From an uncultured Collinsella sp. (GTDB taxonomy: Bacteria; Actinomycetota; Coriobacteriia; Coriobacteriales; Coriobacteriaceae): DNA of 24,136 nt. Shown here one piece after another: positions 15,934 through 23,099 of this stretch. Positions within the stretch are counted from its first letter, which is position 1; the number at the start of each line of letters is the position of its first letter. The stretch lies in the NCBI GenBank assembly GCA_900550735.1, contig URTD01000010.1, positions 1-24,136 on the forward strand. The letters run 5' to 3'. The notes beneath the pieces are model-generated. The model had not been told where the DNA came from, searched no databases, and worked only from the letters and a program-made list of their open reading frames with translations. The translations under genes were made by a program, and so were the position numbers.

Positions 15934-16970
15934 ATGAACGACATTCTCGCAAGAAGAGCAAGACGAGCAACTGTGGGCATCGCCCTTTCCACGGCACTTG
16001 TCGCGGGAATCGCCCCCGTAACGGCGATCGCTGCAGAAACCAGCGCCCCCACCGGTGCGGCCGTTTCGCAGACGAGCGCCGCCAACGGCAATTCGGGCGC
16101 CCCGCAGACAGAAGACGCGGCCGCCGCAAAAGAAAAAGCGTATGCAGCCATGCAGGAAGCGCTCAAAAACCTCGAGGCCGCAAAAACGCCGCAAGTCCCG
16201 AGAAAATTGCGGAAATCGATGATGACATTGCCGCATTTCAAGAACTCTACGACATGGTGGTGGCGGAAGCCGCCAAACGGAGGGAACCCCTTCCCGCCAT
16301 GCAAGCGAACGTCGATGCAGCCCAAGCCAAATACGATGAGGCCCACAACCGGACAAGCGGCCTTCAGGCAGAATTAGATAAGGCACTTGAAGCACTCGGC
16401 GGCGAGGAGCCCAGCACAGCTATTAAGGAGCATATTAAGCAGTTGCGCATGGAGATCATGACGGCAGAAAGGCGAGAAGAATCTTGTGAAGATGATCTTC
16501 ACCGCTACCAACGCCGGCTCGAAAGCCAGGAAAAACAGGTTCAGTATTTCGAAAGTGAGGCAAAGGAAGCTAAAGCCCACATCGACGAGGACATAGCCAA
16601 GCGAAATGCGCTCCTCGGCGATTTGGAAAAGGCGCAAGCGGCCTATGACGACGCCTGCAAGGCATACGAAGAGGCAAAGGCCGCGGCAGACAAGGCCACC
16701 TCGCCCGAGATAACGAAACCGACCGAGACGACAAAACCCTCCAGCTCAGCGCAACCCACCGAGGCGACACCGCCTGCAACCGGCAAAGACGCCCTACCAA
16801 GCTCCACCAAGCAGGCGAACTCGAGCAGCGGCAAGCAAGCAAATACGACCGCCGGCAAGCTCGCGAACACGGGCGACACAGCACCGAGCGCAATAGCACT
16901 CGCAGGAATCGCCGCCATGGGACTCGGAATAACCGCCACAGCCACACGCCGCATCAAGAACTCAAAATAG
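15934..16970 (+). pseudogene. LAXTG-anchored coiled-coil surface protein, frameshifted
   Basis: Two overlapping frames together encode a wall-anchored protein of about 345 residues. The first, from ATG 15934, gives a signal peptide (ARRARRATVGIALSTALVAG, cleavage near AIA-AET) and an Ala-rich region to codon 84. The second continues NAASPEKIAEIDDDIAAFQ through a long charged coiled coil (to about residue 270), a Thr/Ser/Pro-rich spacer, the sorting signal LANTGD, a hydrophobic helix and a basic tail RRIKNSK. LANTG fits the LAXTG signal of class E sortases in Actinobacteria. The frames join at five As (16182-16186): one more A, or a -1 slip on A-AAA-AAC, yields an uninterrupted product. Whether this is an error, a broken gene, phase variation or programmed slippage is open. 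Function unknown; perhaps adhesion. Confidence 0.85.
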
Positions 16971-17015
16971 CCGACAGAGCATTCTGCCTTCACCAATCCA
17001 CAAGCCCAGAGACAA

Positions 17016-17056
17016 AAAGAGGCTCGTTTCCCCAACCTAGGGAAACGAGCCTCTTT
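17016..17056. terminator. Bidirectional terminator after the surface protein gene
   Basis: AAAGAGGCTCGTTTCCC (17016-17032) pairs perfectly over 17 bp with 17040-17056 around a 7-nt loop. An A run at the left and TTT at the right allow termination in either direction. Confidence 0.88.
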
Positions 17057-17303
17057 AACTGCAAAAATTCAAGCAACAGCACCGCCGCCTCTTGAACCAC
17101 GTAGCCATCAATGCCCAGACAACGCCAACGAGCAGCATTCCTTAAGGGATAGATTAAATTAGATAAACGCGCCTTTACGGGTGATTTTTGGACGACGGGG
17201 CCCGGCCGGCGGCGAGGTGTTTGGTAGTCGAGCGATCCCGCAGGCAAAGCCGAGGACCAGCGGTCACGCCCGAGCCACGCGACCTTCAATGTTTTGGCGC
17301 AGC
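17057..17303. other. Intergenic stretch with no recognisable feature
   Basis: I see no gene with a plausible start site or protein signature here. The left part is AT-richer; 17190-17215 is very GC-rich (GGGCCCGGCCGGCGGCG). It could be a gene remnant. Confidence 0.4.
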
Positions 17304-17419
17304 CAGCGAGCGACATCCAGGGCGAACAAGTTGGCATGAAAAAGGCAAGGCATAGACCTTCTGGTCATGCCTTGCCTTTTGAATGACAAATTGTCGCCCT
17401 GGGTGGCGCGCAGCGTCGA
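17304..17419. repeat. Dispersed palindromic element, copy 2
   Basis: The core (17318-17401) runs from CAGGGCGAACAAG to TTGTCGCCCTG. Its inner hairpin is AAAAGGCAAGGCAT/ATGCCTTGCCTTTT with GACC/GGTC around TTCT. Flanks CAGCGAGCGAC and CGCGCAGCGTCG match the inverted flanks of copy 1 at 7198-7311. The lower stem (ATCCAGGGCG with CGCCCTGGGT) differs from copy 1 on both strands yet still pairs. It sits just downstream of ffs. Confidence 0.88.
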
Positions 17420-17424
17420 GCATT

Positions 17425-17446
17425 GCGCGGTTTGGTAAAACCGCGC
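17425..17446. repeat. Short hairpin after ffs
   Basis: GCGCGGTTT (17425-17433) pairs with AAACCGCGC (17438-17446). On the minus strand it follows the T6 run that ends ffs and may act as a backup stop signal. Confidence 0.5.
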
Positions 17447-17452
17447 AAAAAA

Positions 17453-17557
17453 GCGCGCTCGATGGATTCGGATGCCCGACAGAGGCTCCTTATGGCTGCT
17501 TCCTTCCGGACCTGACCAGATTCGGAACATGTCGTCATCCGAACCCATCGAACGCGC
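17453..17557 (-). ncRNA. ffs: Signal recognition particle RNA (4.5S, bacterial small type)
   Basis: The minus strand carries the invariant SRP core GGTCAGGTCCGGAAGGAAGC, which contains the GGAA tetraloop and the asymmetric loop that bind Ffh. The 5' and 3' ends pair into a long stem (GCGCGTTCGATGG with CCATCGAGCGCGC), giving about 105 nt, close to the 114 nt of E. coli 4.5S RNA, with no Alu domain. The closing stem plus six Ts (plus 17447-17452) forms the terminator. A promoter with TTGCTC and TAAGAT 17 bp apart lies just upstream. With Ffh this RNA targets membrane and secreted proteins to FtsY and SecYEG. Confidence 0.96.
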
Positions 17558-17571
17558 TAGGCGCTCGGTAT

Positions 17572-17600
17572 ATCTTACCTGCTCCCGCCCGCCAGAGCAA
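17572..17600 (-). promoter_or_regulatory. ffs promoter
   Basis: On the minus strand TTGCTC (17595-17600) and TAAGAT (17572-17577) are separated by exactly 17 bp, placing transcription start just before the 5' end of the SRP RNA at 17557. Confidence 0.6.
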
Positions 17601-18006
17601 GGTAGCTAATTTGGGACGGAGCTTTTTTGACTACTTTTGCAGCCCGATTGCCAGAGCAGCCAATGAGTAGTCAAAATAGTCCCATCCCAAAATGACCGGC
17701 TTGGTGCCGCACCACAGAAAGGGCCCATCTACTACGTTTAGGCTACAGGGGTCAACCATAGCCGACTTTTTCGAAAATCGGCAAGCTTTCTACCTGCGGT
17801 TTTGTTTTTGCAAATTCCGGAATGGTCGAGGGTGGCCGGTTTAACGTAGTAGATGGCCACGTTTCGTGGCAGGCGGTCCGACCCAAGGCACAAGGCAGCC
17901 AACCTCGAATGGACATTCTCGAAGTTGCGGTGGAATACGGACTGAATTGGCACCTTAAAGGCAATAACACTCCGTATTTCACCGCAACTTATCGAGGGGA
18001 TGGGTT
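17601..18006. repeat. Cluster of three long inverted repeats downstream of tadA-kinase
   Basis: First pair: TTTTGACTACT (17625-17635) with AGTAGTCAAAA (17666-17676), plus GGGAC/GTCCC outside it. Second pair: CCATCTACTACGTT (17725-17738) with AACGTAGTAGATGG (17843-17856), 104 nt apart. Third pair: 17922-17941 with 17971-17990, 20 bp with one G-T wobble, 29-nt loop. Small hairpins GCCGA/TCGGC (17761-17782) and GCCACG/CGTGGC (17856-17870) lie between and beside them. No gene is convincing; this region may end the tadA-kinase transcript and carries the ffs promoter at its left edge. Confidence 0.75.
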
Positions 18007-19788
18007 TTAGAGGCGAGCGAGGTCGTAGGCTTGGGCGGCTGACTCACCGGCGAAGATGAGGTTGGTTGTGGCTTCTTGAGGATTGAGCGCCTGGTCGAGA
18101 GGCATGGGCTTGCGGCAGATCGGCAGTACCAAGTCGATACCTTGCTCATATACCGCGTTCAGGTTGTCAGCACGGCCGCCCACGACGGCGACCACCGGCT
18201 TGCCATATCGCCTGGCGCGGCGAGCCACACCCACCGGCGCCTTACCGGCGGCGGACTGCTCGTCCATATTGCCCTCGCCTGTTATGACCAGGTCGACATC
18301 GCGCACGCGCTCGTCAAACCCCACGAGATCGAGCACCGTCTCTACACCCGAGCGCAGCTCCGCACCGAGCGCCAGCAACGCGGCGCCCAAGCCACCGGCA
18401 GCGCCCGCGCCGGGCACGCCGAGCACCGAGCCAAATGTCCGTGCGCCCTCGGGTGTGCGCAACAACCCCTGGGCTCGCGCCTCGAAAATTGCCGCATCGA
18501 GCAGGCGACCGTAGCCGACCATCCAGCCATCGTATCTGCGCAGCGCCTCGACATCATCCGCCGGCAGGCCCTTCTGCCCGCCAAACACCGCCAGTGCGCC
18601 TCGACGCCCCACGAGCGGATTCTCGACATCGGAAAGCACAACGATGCGAGCGCCATCCAAAGCCTGCAGCGCCGGCTCCAAATCAACGCTCGCCACGTGT
18701 TCAAGGCCCGCAAGACCGGGGGCGACATCGCAGCCCTGATCATCGACCACACGCGCGCCCAGCGCCTGCAGCATGCCGGCGCCACCGTCGTTGGTGGCAC
18801 TGCCGCCCAAGCCAATATAGATAGTCTTTACCCCGACACGAGCTGCACGGAGCATCAGCTCGCCCACGCCATAGGTTGTAGCAGCCAGCGCCGCCGATTC
18901 CGTGCAAGGTGAGTACCCGATGCCTGCTGCTTCGGCCATCTCAATAACAACCGACTCGTGCTCGCCGTCCACTAACATCCGGGCAGGCACACGCTCGCCA
19001 AAGGGGCCTGCAACCTCGCAGGCCACAAGCTCGCCACCGCAGGCGGCAACGGTATCGAGCGTTCCCTCGCCGCCATCCGCCAGCGGCAACGCGCGCACCT
19101 CGGCATCGGGCCACACACGGCGCATGCCCTCGGCAACCGCCGCCTCCGCCCGTGCACTCGACACGCTGCCCTTAAAGGAGTCGATCGCCAGCAGCACACG
19201 GCGGGGCCGGCGGCACGCAGGGCCAAAGTCAACCGCCATGCCAGCATCCTCACCGGCACCTGCAAGCGCCGCGGCGTGGGCGGCATGCGCCTCAAGGTTC
19301 GGACCGCAGCCACAGCCGCTGCCACCCGCTCCGCGCAGACCGCCAAAATAGCTACTCAGCAGCTCGCGGCATTCATCCGCCAGGACCCCAGCCGTCACGT
19401 TAAACCGATGATTCAGGCGCGAATCGGCATTCAAATCGTATAGGGATCCCAACGCGCCCGCCTTGGCGTCGCTCGCGCCATACACGCAGCGCCCCACGCG
19501 CGCGTTAACCATAAGACCCGCGCACATGCAGCAGGGTTCGAGCGTCACGTAGACCGTGCAATCGGAAAGGCGCCAGCGACCGAGCGACCGAGCGGCAGCG
19601 CACAGGGCCGCGAACTCGGCATGAGCCGAAGGGTCCTGGTCGAGTTCGCGCCGATTGTGCGCCCTCGCGACGACCTCACCGTCGCGCACCACTACGGCTC
19701 CGATGGGCACCTCGCCCACCGCCGCGGCGACTCGCGCCTCCGCCAGCGCCTCGCGCATGAACTTCTCGTCGATTTCGGTGATCGTCAT
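18007..19788 (-). CDS. tRNA adenosine deaminase (TadA) fused to glycerate kinase
   Basis: One uninterrupted frame of 593 residues joins two enzymes. Residues 1-152 are TadA, which makes inosine at the wobble base of tRNA-Arg(ACG): zinc ligands H56 (in HAE, with catalytic E58) and the PCC-x-C pair C86 and C89. A Gly/Cys/Ala-rich linker (153-195) follows. Residues 197-593 match glycerate 2-kinase of the GarK/GlxK type: AIDSFKGSVSS, LPLADGGEGTLD, GLGGSATNDGGAGML, DVENPLVG and LVITGEGNMDEQSAAGKAP. I start at ATG 19788 (GGAAGG 6 nt upstream) because a longer frame would run into the tRNA-Ser promoter. Both halves seem complete. The fusion is odd, as the two reactions are unrelated. The order tRNA-Ser, tadA, ffs supports the tadA identity. 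Confidence 0.93.
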   Translation of the reverse strand: MTITEIDEKFMREALAEARVAAAVGEVPIGAVVVRDGEVVARAHNRRELDQDPSAHAEFAALCAAARSLGRWRLSDCTVYVTLEPCCMCAGLMVNARVGRCVYGASDAKAGALGSLYDLNADSRLNHRFNVTAGVLADECRELLSSYFGGLRGAGGSGCGCGPNLEAHAAHAAALAGAGEDAGMAVDFGPACRRPRRVLLAIDSFKGSVSSARAEAAVAEGMRRVWPDAEVRALPLADGGEGTLDTVAACGGELVACEVAGPFGERVPARMLVDGEHESVVIEMAEAAGIGYSPCTESAALAATTYGVGELMLRAARVGVKTIYIGLGGSATNDGGAGMLQALGARVVDDQGCDVAPGLAGLEHVASVDLEPALQALDGARIVVLSDVENPLVGRRGALAVFGGQKGLPADDVEALRRYDGWMVGYGRLLDAAIFEARAQGLLRTPEGARTFGSVLGVPGAGAAGGLGAALLALGAELRSGVETVLDLVGFDERVRDVDLVITGEGNMDEQSAAGKAPVGVARRARRYGKPVVAVVGGRADNLNAVYEQGIDLVLPICRKPMPLDQALNPQEATTNLIFAGESAAQAYDLARL

Positions 19789-19823
19789 CGTTCGCCTTCC
19801 CTGTTGCAAATTCAAAACGATGC

Positions 19824-19829
19824 TATCAT
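19824..19829 (+). promoter_or_regulatory. Likely -10 box for tRNA-Ser
   Basis: TATCAT lies 10 bp before the mature tRNA start at 19840. A -35 is less clear: CTGTTG is at 17 bp spacing and TTGCAA at 14 bp. Confidence 0.4.
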
Positions 19830-19839
19830 TACGACTCAC

Positions 19840-19929
19840 GGAGAGATGGCAGAGCGGTTGAATGCGGCGGTCTTGAAAACCGTTGAGCGCGAGAGCGTTC
19901 CGGGGGTTCGAATCCCCCTCTCTCCGCCA
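19840..19929 (+). tRNA. tRNA-Ser(UGA)
   Basis: The acceptor stem GGAGAGA pairs with TCTCTCC, followed by discriminator G and encoded CCA. The anticodon loop CTTGAAA between CGGT and ACCG gives anticodon TGA. A long variable arm (GAGCGCGAGAGCGTTC) and the T arm GGGGGTTCGAATCCCCC complete a class II tRNA of 90 nt. It diverges from tadA and ends 2 bp before the 3' end of the TetR gene. Confidence 0.97.
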
Positions 19930-19931
19930 CT

Positions 19932-20528
19932 TTAGTGATTCACCGGTGTCATGGTCCGCTCAAACAGTGCATCGACCACGTCGGCTATCTCGGGTCGACG
20001 CTCAAGATCGTGGCCCGATTCCCACCATATCGTGAAAAGTCGAATAATACCGCCGGCGACAAACTCAGACGTCGTCTCAAGTGACACGGGGGCCAGGGCA
20101 TCCTCGGCAAGCACGTTCATCACACGCTCGCGGATGGAGCGGGCAATGCGGTCGCAAATAACGTTGGTCAACATGCCCGACATGCTGCTTGCCAAAATGT
20201 TATCCATGAGCCGCTCGTGCGTCAGAATCAAATCCATGGCATCGTCCAAAATCGCGTGCCGAAGCGCGCGCACGTCCTCGGCAGATACCGCGCCGGCCTC
20301 ATCGGGCTGTTTTTGCGGCAAGCCCGACATGAGCTCATCGATATAAAAGGCAAAGTAATCGTTCTTGTCGCGAAAGTGCTTGTAGAACGTCGTGCGGCGA
20401 ATCATGGCGCGGTCGCACAGCATGGCAACCGTCAGGTCCTCAAAACGATGCTCCTCGAGAAGCTCGGTAAAGGCATCGAACAGGGCACGATAGGTTTTCT
20501 TGATGCGAAGGTCCATCCGTATCGCCAT
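19932..20528 (-). CDS. TetR/AcrR-family transcriptional regulator
   Basis: From ATG 20528 this is 198 residues; ATG 20516 (beginning MDLRIKKTYRALFDAF) is an equally possible start, since neither has a well-placed ribosome-binding site. The N-terminal helix-turn-helix reads LTVAMLCDRAMIRRTTFYKHFRDKNDYFAFYI, a classic TetR recognition segment. The helical C-terminal ligand or dimer domain is unspecific. It resembles TetR proteins of the DhaS-like type common in Firmicutes and Actinobacteria. It diverges from lemA across 200 bp and may control itself and lemA (inference). Confidence 0.88.
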   Translation of the reverse strand: MAIRMDLRIKKTYRALFDAFTELLEEHRFEDLTVAMLCDRAMIRRTTFYKHFRDKNDYFAFYIDELMSGLPQKQPDEAGAVSAEDVRALRHAILDDAMDLILTHERLMDNILASSMSGMLTNVICDRIARSIRERVMNVLAEDALAPVSLETTSEFVAGGIIRLFTIWWESGHDLERRPEIADVVDALFERTMTPVNH

Positions 20529-20660
20529 CCTCAGGGCAAAGACAACACTCGTCAATCTGTCGCATATCTTACACCTGTACCTCGCGCGCTTTGCCCCGGT
20601 GCCGACCCCGCCGAAAACATAACGCTTGCCGGAAAGTTCGGCACGGTAAAACGTTGCGGG

Positions 20661-20666
20661 TATACT
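20661..20666 (+). promoter_or_regulatory. -10 box of lemA
   Basis: TATACT (20661-20666) with TTCGGC about 18 bp upstream forms a plausible promoter 60 bp before the lemA ATG. Confidence 0.5.
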
Positions 20667-20727
20667 AGTAGCGTTATACCAACGGCAGCTGGCGCATGCC
20701 GCCGCGGCCATTCGAAACGGAGACATC

Positions 20728-21279
20728 ATGATTACCGTCATCATCGGCATCGTTGTTGTCATTGTGATTGTCTGCGCCATCGCCGGCATCTACAACAACA
20801 TGGTCACCAAGCGTAACCGCATCGATAACGCCTGGCAGAACATCGATACGCAGTTGCAGCGCCGCAACGACCTGATCCCCAACCTGGTCGAGACCGTCAA
20901 GGGCTACGCCAAGCACGAGCAGGAGACGCTCTCCGCCGTGATCAGCGCGCGTAACACCGCCGTCAAGGCCACCACGCCCGAAGCCAAGATGAAAGCCGAC
21001 AACGTGCTGACCGGTGCGCTGCGCCAGCTCTTCGCTGTAGCCGAGGCCTATCCCGATCTTAAGGCAAACACCAACTTTACGCAGCTGCAGGCATCGCTTG
21101 AGGATACCGAGAACAAGATTAGCTACGCACGCCAGAGCTACAACGATTGCGTGCTCAGCTACAACAACGCCATTCAGACGTTCCCGGCTGTCATCTTTGC
21201 CGGCATCTTCCAGTTTAAGGAGCGCCAGGGCTTCGAGGCCGCCGAAGCAGCCCGCCAGGCCCCGACCGTCAAGTTCTAG
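20728..21279 (+). CDS. lemA: LemA family membrane protein
   Basis: This 183-residue protein starts with a membrane helix (about 3-24) and a short NNMVTKRNRIDNAWQNIDTQLQRRNDLIPNLVETVKGYAKHEQETL segment that is the LemA signature, then an alpha-helical domain ending FQFKERQGFEAAEAARQAPTVKF. GGAGAC lies 4 nt before the ATG. LemA proteins have an extracytoplasmic N-terminus or a coiled bundle at the membrane; their biochemical role is poorly defined and they often neighbour the HtpX protease, which is absent here. A perfect terminator follows. Confidence 0.94.
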   Translation: MITVIIGIVVVIVIVCAIAGIYNNMVTKRNRIDNAWQNIDTQLQRRNDLIPNLVETVKGYAKHEQETLSAVISARNTAVKATTPEAKMKADNVLTGALRQLFAVAEAYPDLKANTNFTQLQASLEDTENKISYARQSYNDCVLSYNNAIQTFPAVIFAGIFQFKERQGFEAAEAARQAPTVKF

Positions 21280-21315
21280 TAGTTTGACAGCGCATCCTTA
21301 ATCGGCCAAATGCAT

Positions 21316-21361
21316 AAACCGCCCCGTCGAATGCATACTTCGACGGGGCGGTTTCCTTTTT
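21316..21361 (+). terminator. lemA terminator
   Basis: AAACCGCCCCGTCGAA (21316-21331) pairs perfectly with 21339-21354 around a 7-nt loop; CCTTTTT follows. Confidence 0.92.
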
Positions 21362-21384
21362 CGCGAAGGTCCCCCTCTAAGCGT

Positions 21385-21587
21385 CGTGCATTTTTAGGAG
21401 TATTCAACATAACCAAGGGCTTCGGGCGCCACGACAAATGCCAAAGACCGTGAATATCCCTGCAAATCAAACGCTGTCAGCCCATAACCCCGCCCATCAT
21501 TCGTAGAAAACATCGAGAACTCCCGATTTTTTGCCCGAAGCCGGTATGCAGGGGCCTTCGATTGCAGAATACTCGCAAAAATGCACG
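21385..21587. repeat. 203-bp element with 21-bp inverted ends and nested stem
   Basis: The left end (21385-21405, CGTGCATTTTT-AG-GAGTATTC) is complementary to the right end (21567-21587) at 19 of 21 positions. Inside, GGCTTCGGGC (21418-21427) pairs perfectly with GCCCGAAGCC (21533-21542). No plausible gene lies within. It may be a non-autonomous mobile element or a large structured RNA. Confidence 0.75.
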
Positions 21588-21615
21588 TCGCCACCGCCCC
21601 CACATGGCGCGAAGC

Positions 21616-21735
21616 AAAACAAAAGGGCGACCTTCCTTTCCGGCGCACTCCGCAGGATGAAAGAACCCCCGCCGCACGTAGTGCGCAGCGGGGGTTCTTT
21701 CATGTCCGAGGACGCACCGGAAAGGAAGGTCGCCC
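21616..21735 (-). terminator. ilvE terminator, very long hairpin
   Basis: A 111-nt palindrome (21625-21735) has a 19-bp outer stem (21625-21643 with 21717-21735), a looser middle, a 16-bp perfect stem ATGAAAGAACCCCCGC (21657-21672 with 21688-21703) and an inner GCAC/GTGC. On the minus strand it is followed by TTTTGTTTT, so it can end the ilvE transcript. It starts 24 bp after the ilvE stop. Confidence 0.85.
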
Positions 21736-21758
21736 TCGGGCCGGACAGCTAAGGCAGC

Positions 21759-22811
21759 TTACGCGACGGTGTAAACCCAGTTGTGCTTATCCTCGACAGC
21801 ACCAGACTGGATGCCGGTCAGGGTCTCGCGGAGCTTCTTCATCACGGGGCCGATCTCGGTGTAGCCAGCCGGGAAGGTCACGGTCTCGTCGGCGCCGTAA
21901 ACCTTGTTGTCGATCTCGCCGACCGGGGAAATAACGGCAGCGGTGCCGCACAGGCCGCACTCGACAAAGGTACCGGCCTTGACCTCGGCCCACTCGACGG
22001 GACGCTGGTCAACGGTCATGCCCAGGTCCTGAGCAACCTGAACGAGCGAACGACGGGTGATGGAAGGCAGGATGGAGTCGGTGTGCGACTGAGGAACGAC
22101 GAGGGTGCCATCCTCCTTCACGAACAGGACGTTGGCGCCGCCGGTCTCCTCGACATAGGTGCGGGACTCGGAGTCGAGATACAGGTTCTCGGCATAGCCC
22201 TCGCGATGGGCCTCCATCGTGGGCTTAAGGGACATGGCGTAGTTCAGGCCGGCCTTGATGTTGCCGGTGCCGTGCGGTGCAGCACGGTCATACTCGGAAA
22301 CGCGCAGCTTGACGGGCTTGAGGCCGCCCTTAAAGTACGGACCGACCGGGGTCACGAGAATGCGGAACGTGTACTCAGGAGCGGGAGCCACGCCGATCAC
22401 GTCACCGGAGCCGATCATAAACGGACGCACGTACAGGGTCGCACCGGAGCCGAAGGGCGGAACCCACGCGGCGTTGGCAGAAACGACCTGCTTGACGGCC
22501 TCAACGAACTTGTCCTTGGGGAACGGGGGCATCTCGAGGCGCTGGGCAGAGTTGTACATGCGCTCGGCGTTCATGTCGGGGCGGAAGCAGACGATGCTGC
22601 CGTCCTCGGCGGTGTAGGCCTTCAGGCCCTCAAAGACCTCCTGACAGTAATGGAAGATGCCACCGCACTCGGAGACATGCAGGGTGTGGTCGGTGGTCAG
22701 GCCGCCCTCGTCCCACTCGCCATCCTTCCAATGAGCCTCGTAGCTGTAATCGGTCTTCATGTAGCCAAAGCCGAGGCTACCCCAATCGATATCCTTCTTC
22801 TCGACAGTCAT
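21759..22811 (-). CDS. ilvE: Branched-chain amino acid aminotransferase
   Basis: This fold-type IV PLP enzyme interconverts leucine, isoleucine or valine with their 2-oxo acids using glutamate or 2-oxoglutarate, the last step of their synthesis. The 350-residue protein carries CQEVFEGLKAY near 56-66, RLEMPPFP, the PLP lysine in HGTGNIKAGLNYA (K186), YVEETGGANVLFV and ECGLCGTAAVISPV, as in class II/eukaryote-like IlvE proteins. I start at ATG 22811 with AAGGAG 7 nt upstream; the frame is open further upstream but that segment is Arg-rich and unlike the family. A 49-codon reading frame overlaps the start. A 111-nt hairpin terminator follows. Confidence 0.95.
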   Translation of the reverse strand: MTVEKKDIDWGSLGFGYMKTDYSYEAHWKDGEWDEGGLTTDHTLHVSECGGIFHYCQEVFEGLKAYTAEDGSIVCFRPDMNAERMYNSAQRLEMPPFPKDKFVEAVKQVVSANAAWVPPFGSGATLYVRPFMIGSGDVIGVAPAPEYTFRILVTPVGPYFKGGLKPVKLRVSEYDRAAPHGTGNIKAGLNYAMSLKPTMEAHREGYAENLYLDSESRTYVEETGGANVLFVKEDGTLVVPQSHTDSILPSITRRSLVQVAQDLGMTVDQRPVEWAEVKAGTFVECGLCGTAAVISPVGEIDNKVYGADETVTFPAGYTEIGPVMKKLRETLTGIQSGAVEDKHNWVYTVA

Positions 22812-22957
22812 ATGTCGCTCCTTACATACACAGTTGCATACTCGCGAACCCGCACGCAAGGACCGAGGCCGACCGCGTCGCAACGTCGCACGCCCGGAGC
22901 GTAGAGCCGGACGGGACACGCGAGCAGCATCAAAGCCGATGGCACGTCGATTCGCAT
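22810..22957 (-). other. Possible leader reading frame in the ilvE 5' region
   Basis: A 48- or 49-codon frame (MRIDVPSALMLLACPV at the N-terminus) begins near 22957 and ends in a TGA that overlaps the ilvE ATG. Eight Val, five Leu and two Ile make about 31 percent branched-chain residues. No ribosome-binding site is visible, though a -10-like TACAAT lies about 12 nt upstream. It could be a leader peptide or chance. Confidence 0.3.
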
Positions 22958-23000
22958 GCACGAGATTGTACTCCGCACGCGCGTCGGATAAAACGTTTTT

Positions 23001-23016
23001 CTTTAACTAACTAAAG
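23001..23016. promoter_or_regulatory. Small AT-rich dyad upstream of ilvE
   Basis: CTTTA and TAAAG flank a 6-nt centre just upstream of the putative ilvE promoter; TACAAT near 22970 is the best -10. A possible operator, weakly supported. Confidence 0.25.
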
Positions 23017-23031
23017 TATTTTCATTTGACC

Positions 23032-23070
23032 GAAGCAAAGAGGCCCGCCACCGCAAGCGGTGACGGGCCT
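23032..23070 (-). terminator. Terminator of the DedA gene
   Basis: AGGCCCG-C-CACCGC (23041-23054) pairs with GCGGTG-A-CGGGCCT (23057-23070) with one mismatch. On the minus strand CTTTGCTTC follows. Confidence 0.8.
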
Positions 23071-23099
23071 TGACTGCACGGTTTGCGCGCTGGCTCGAG

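Noticed and set aside
17738..18010. Small frames within the inverted-repeat cluster after tadA-kinase
   Set aside because: They run through palindrome arms and lack ribosome-binding sites and motifs.
21394..21703. Small minus-strand proteins between lemA and ilvE
   Set aside because: Three frames are open over the same inverted-repeat element and hairpin; none has a convincing start or family match.
21783..22904. 373-codon plus-strand frame over ilvE
   Set aside because: Opposite a clear IlvE; no family resemblance or ribosome-binding site.
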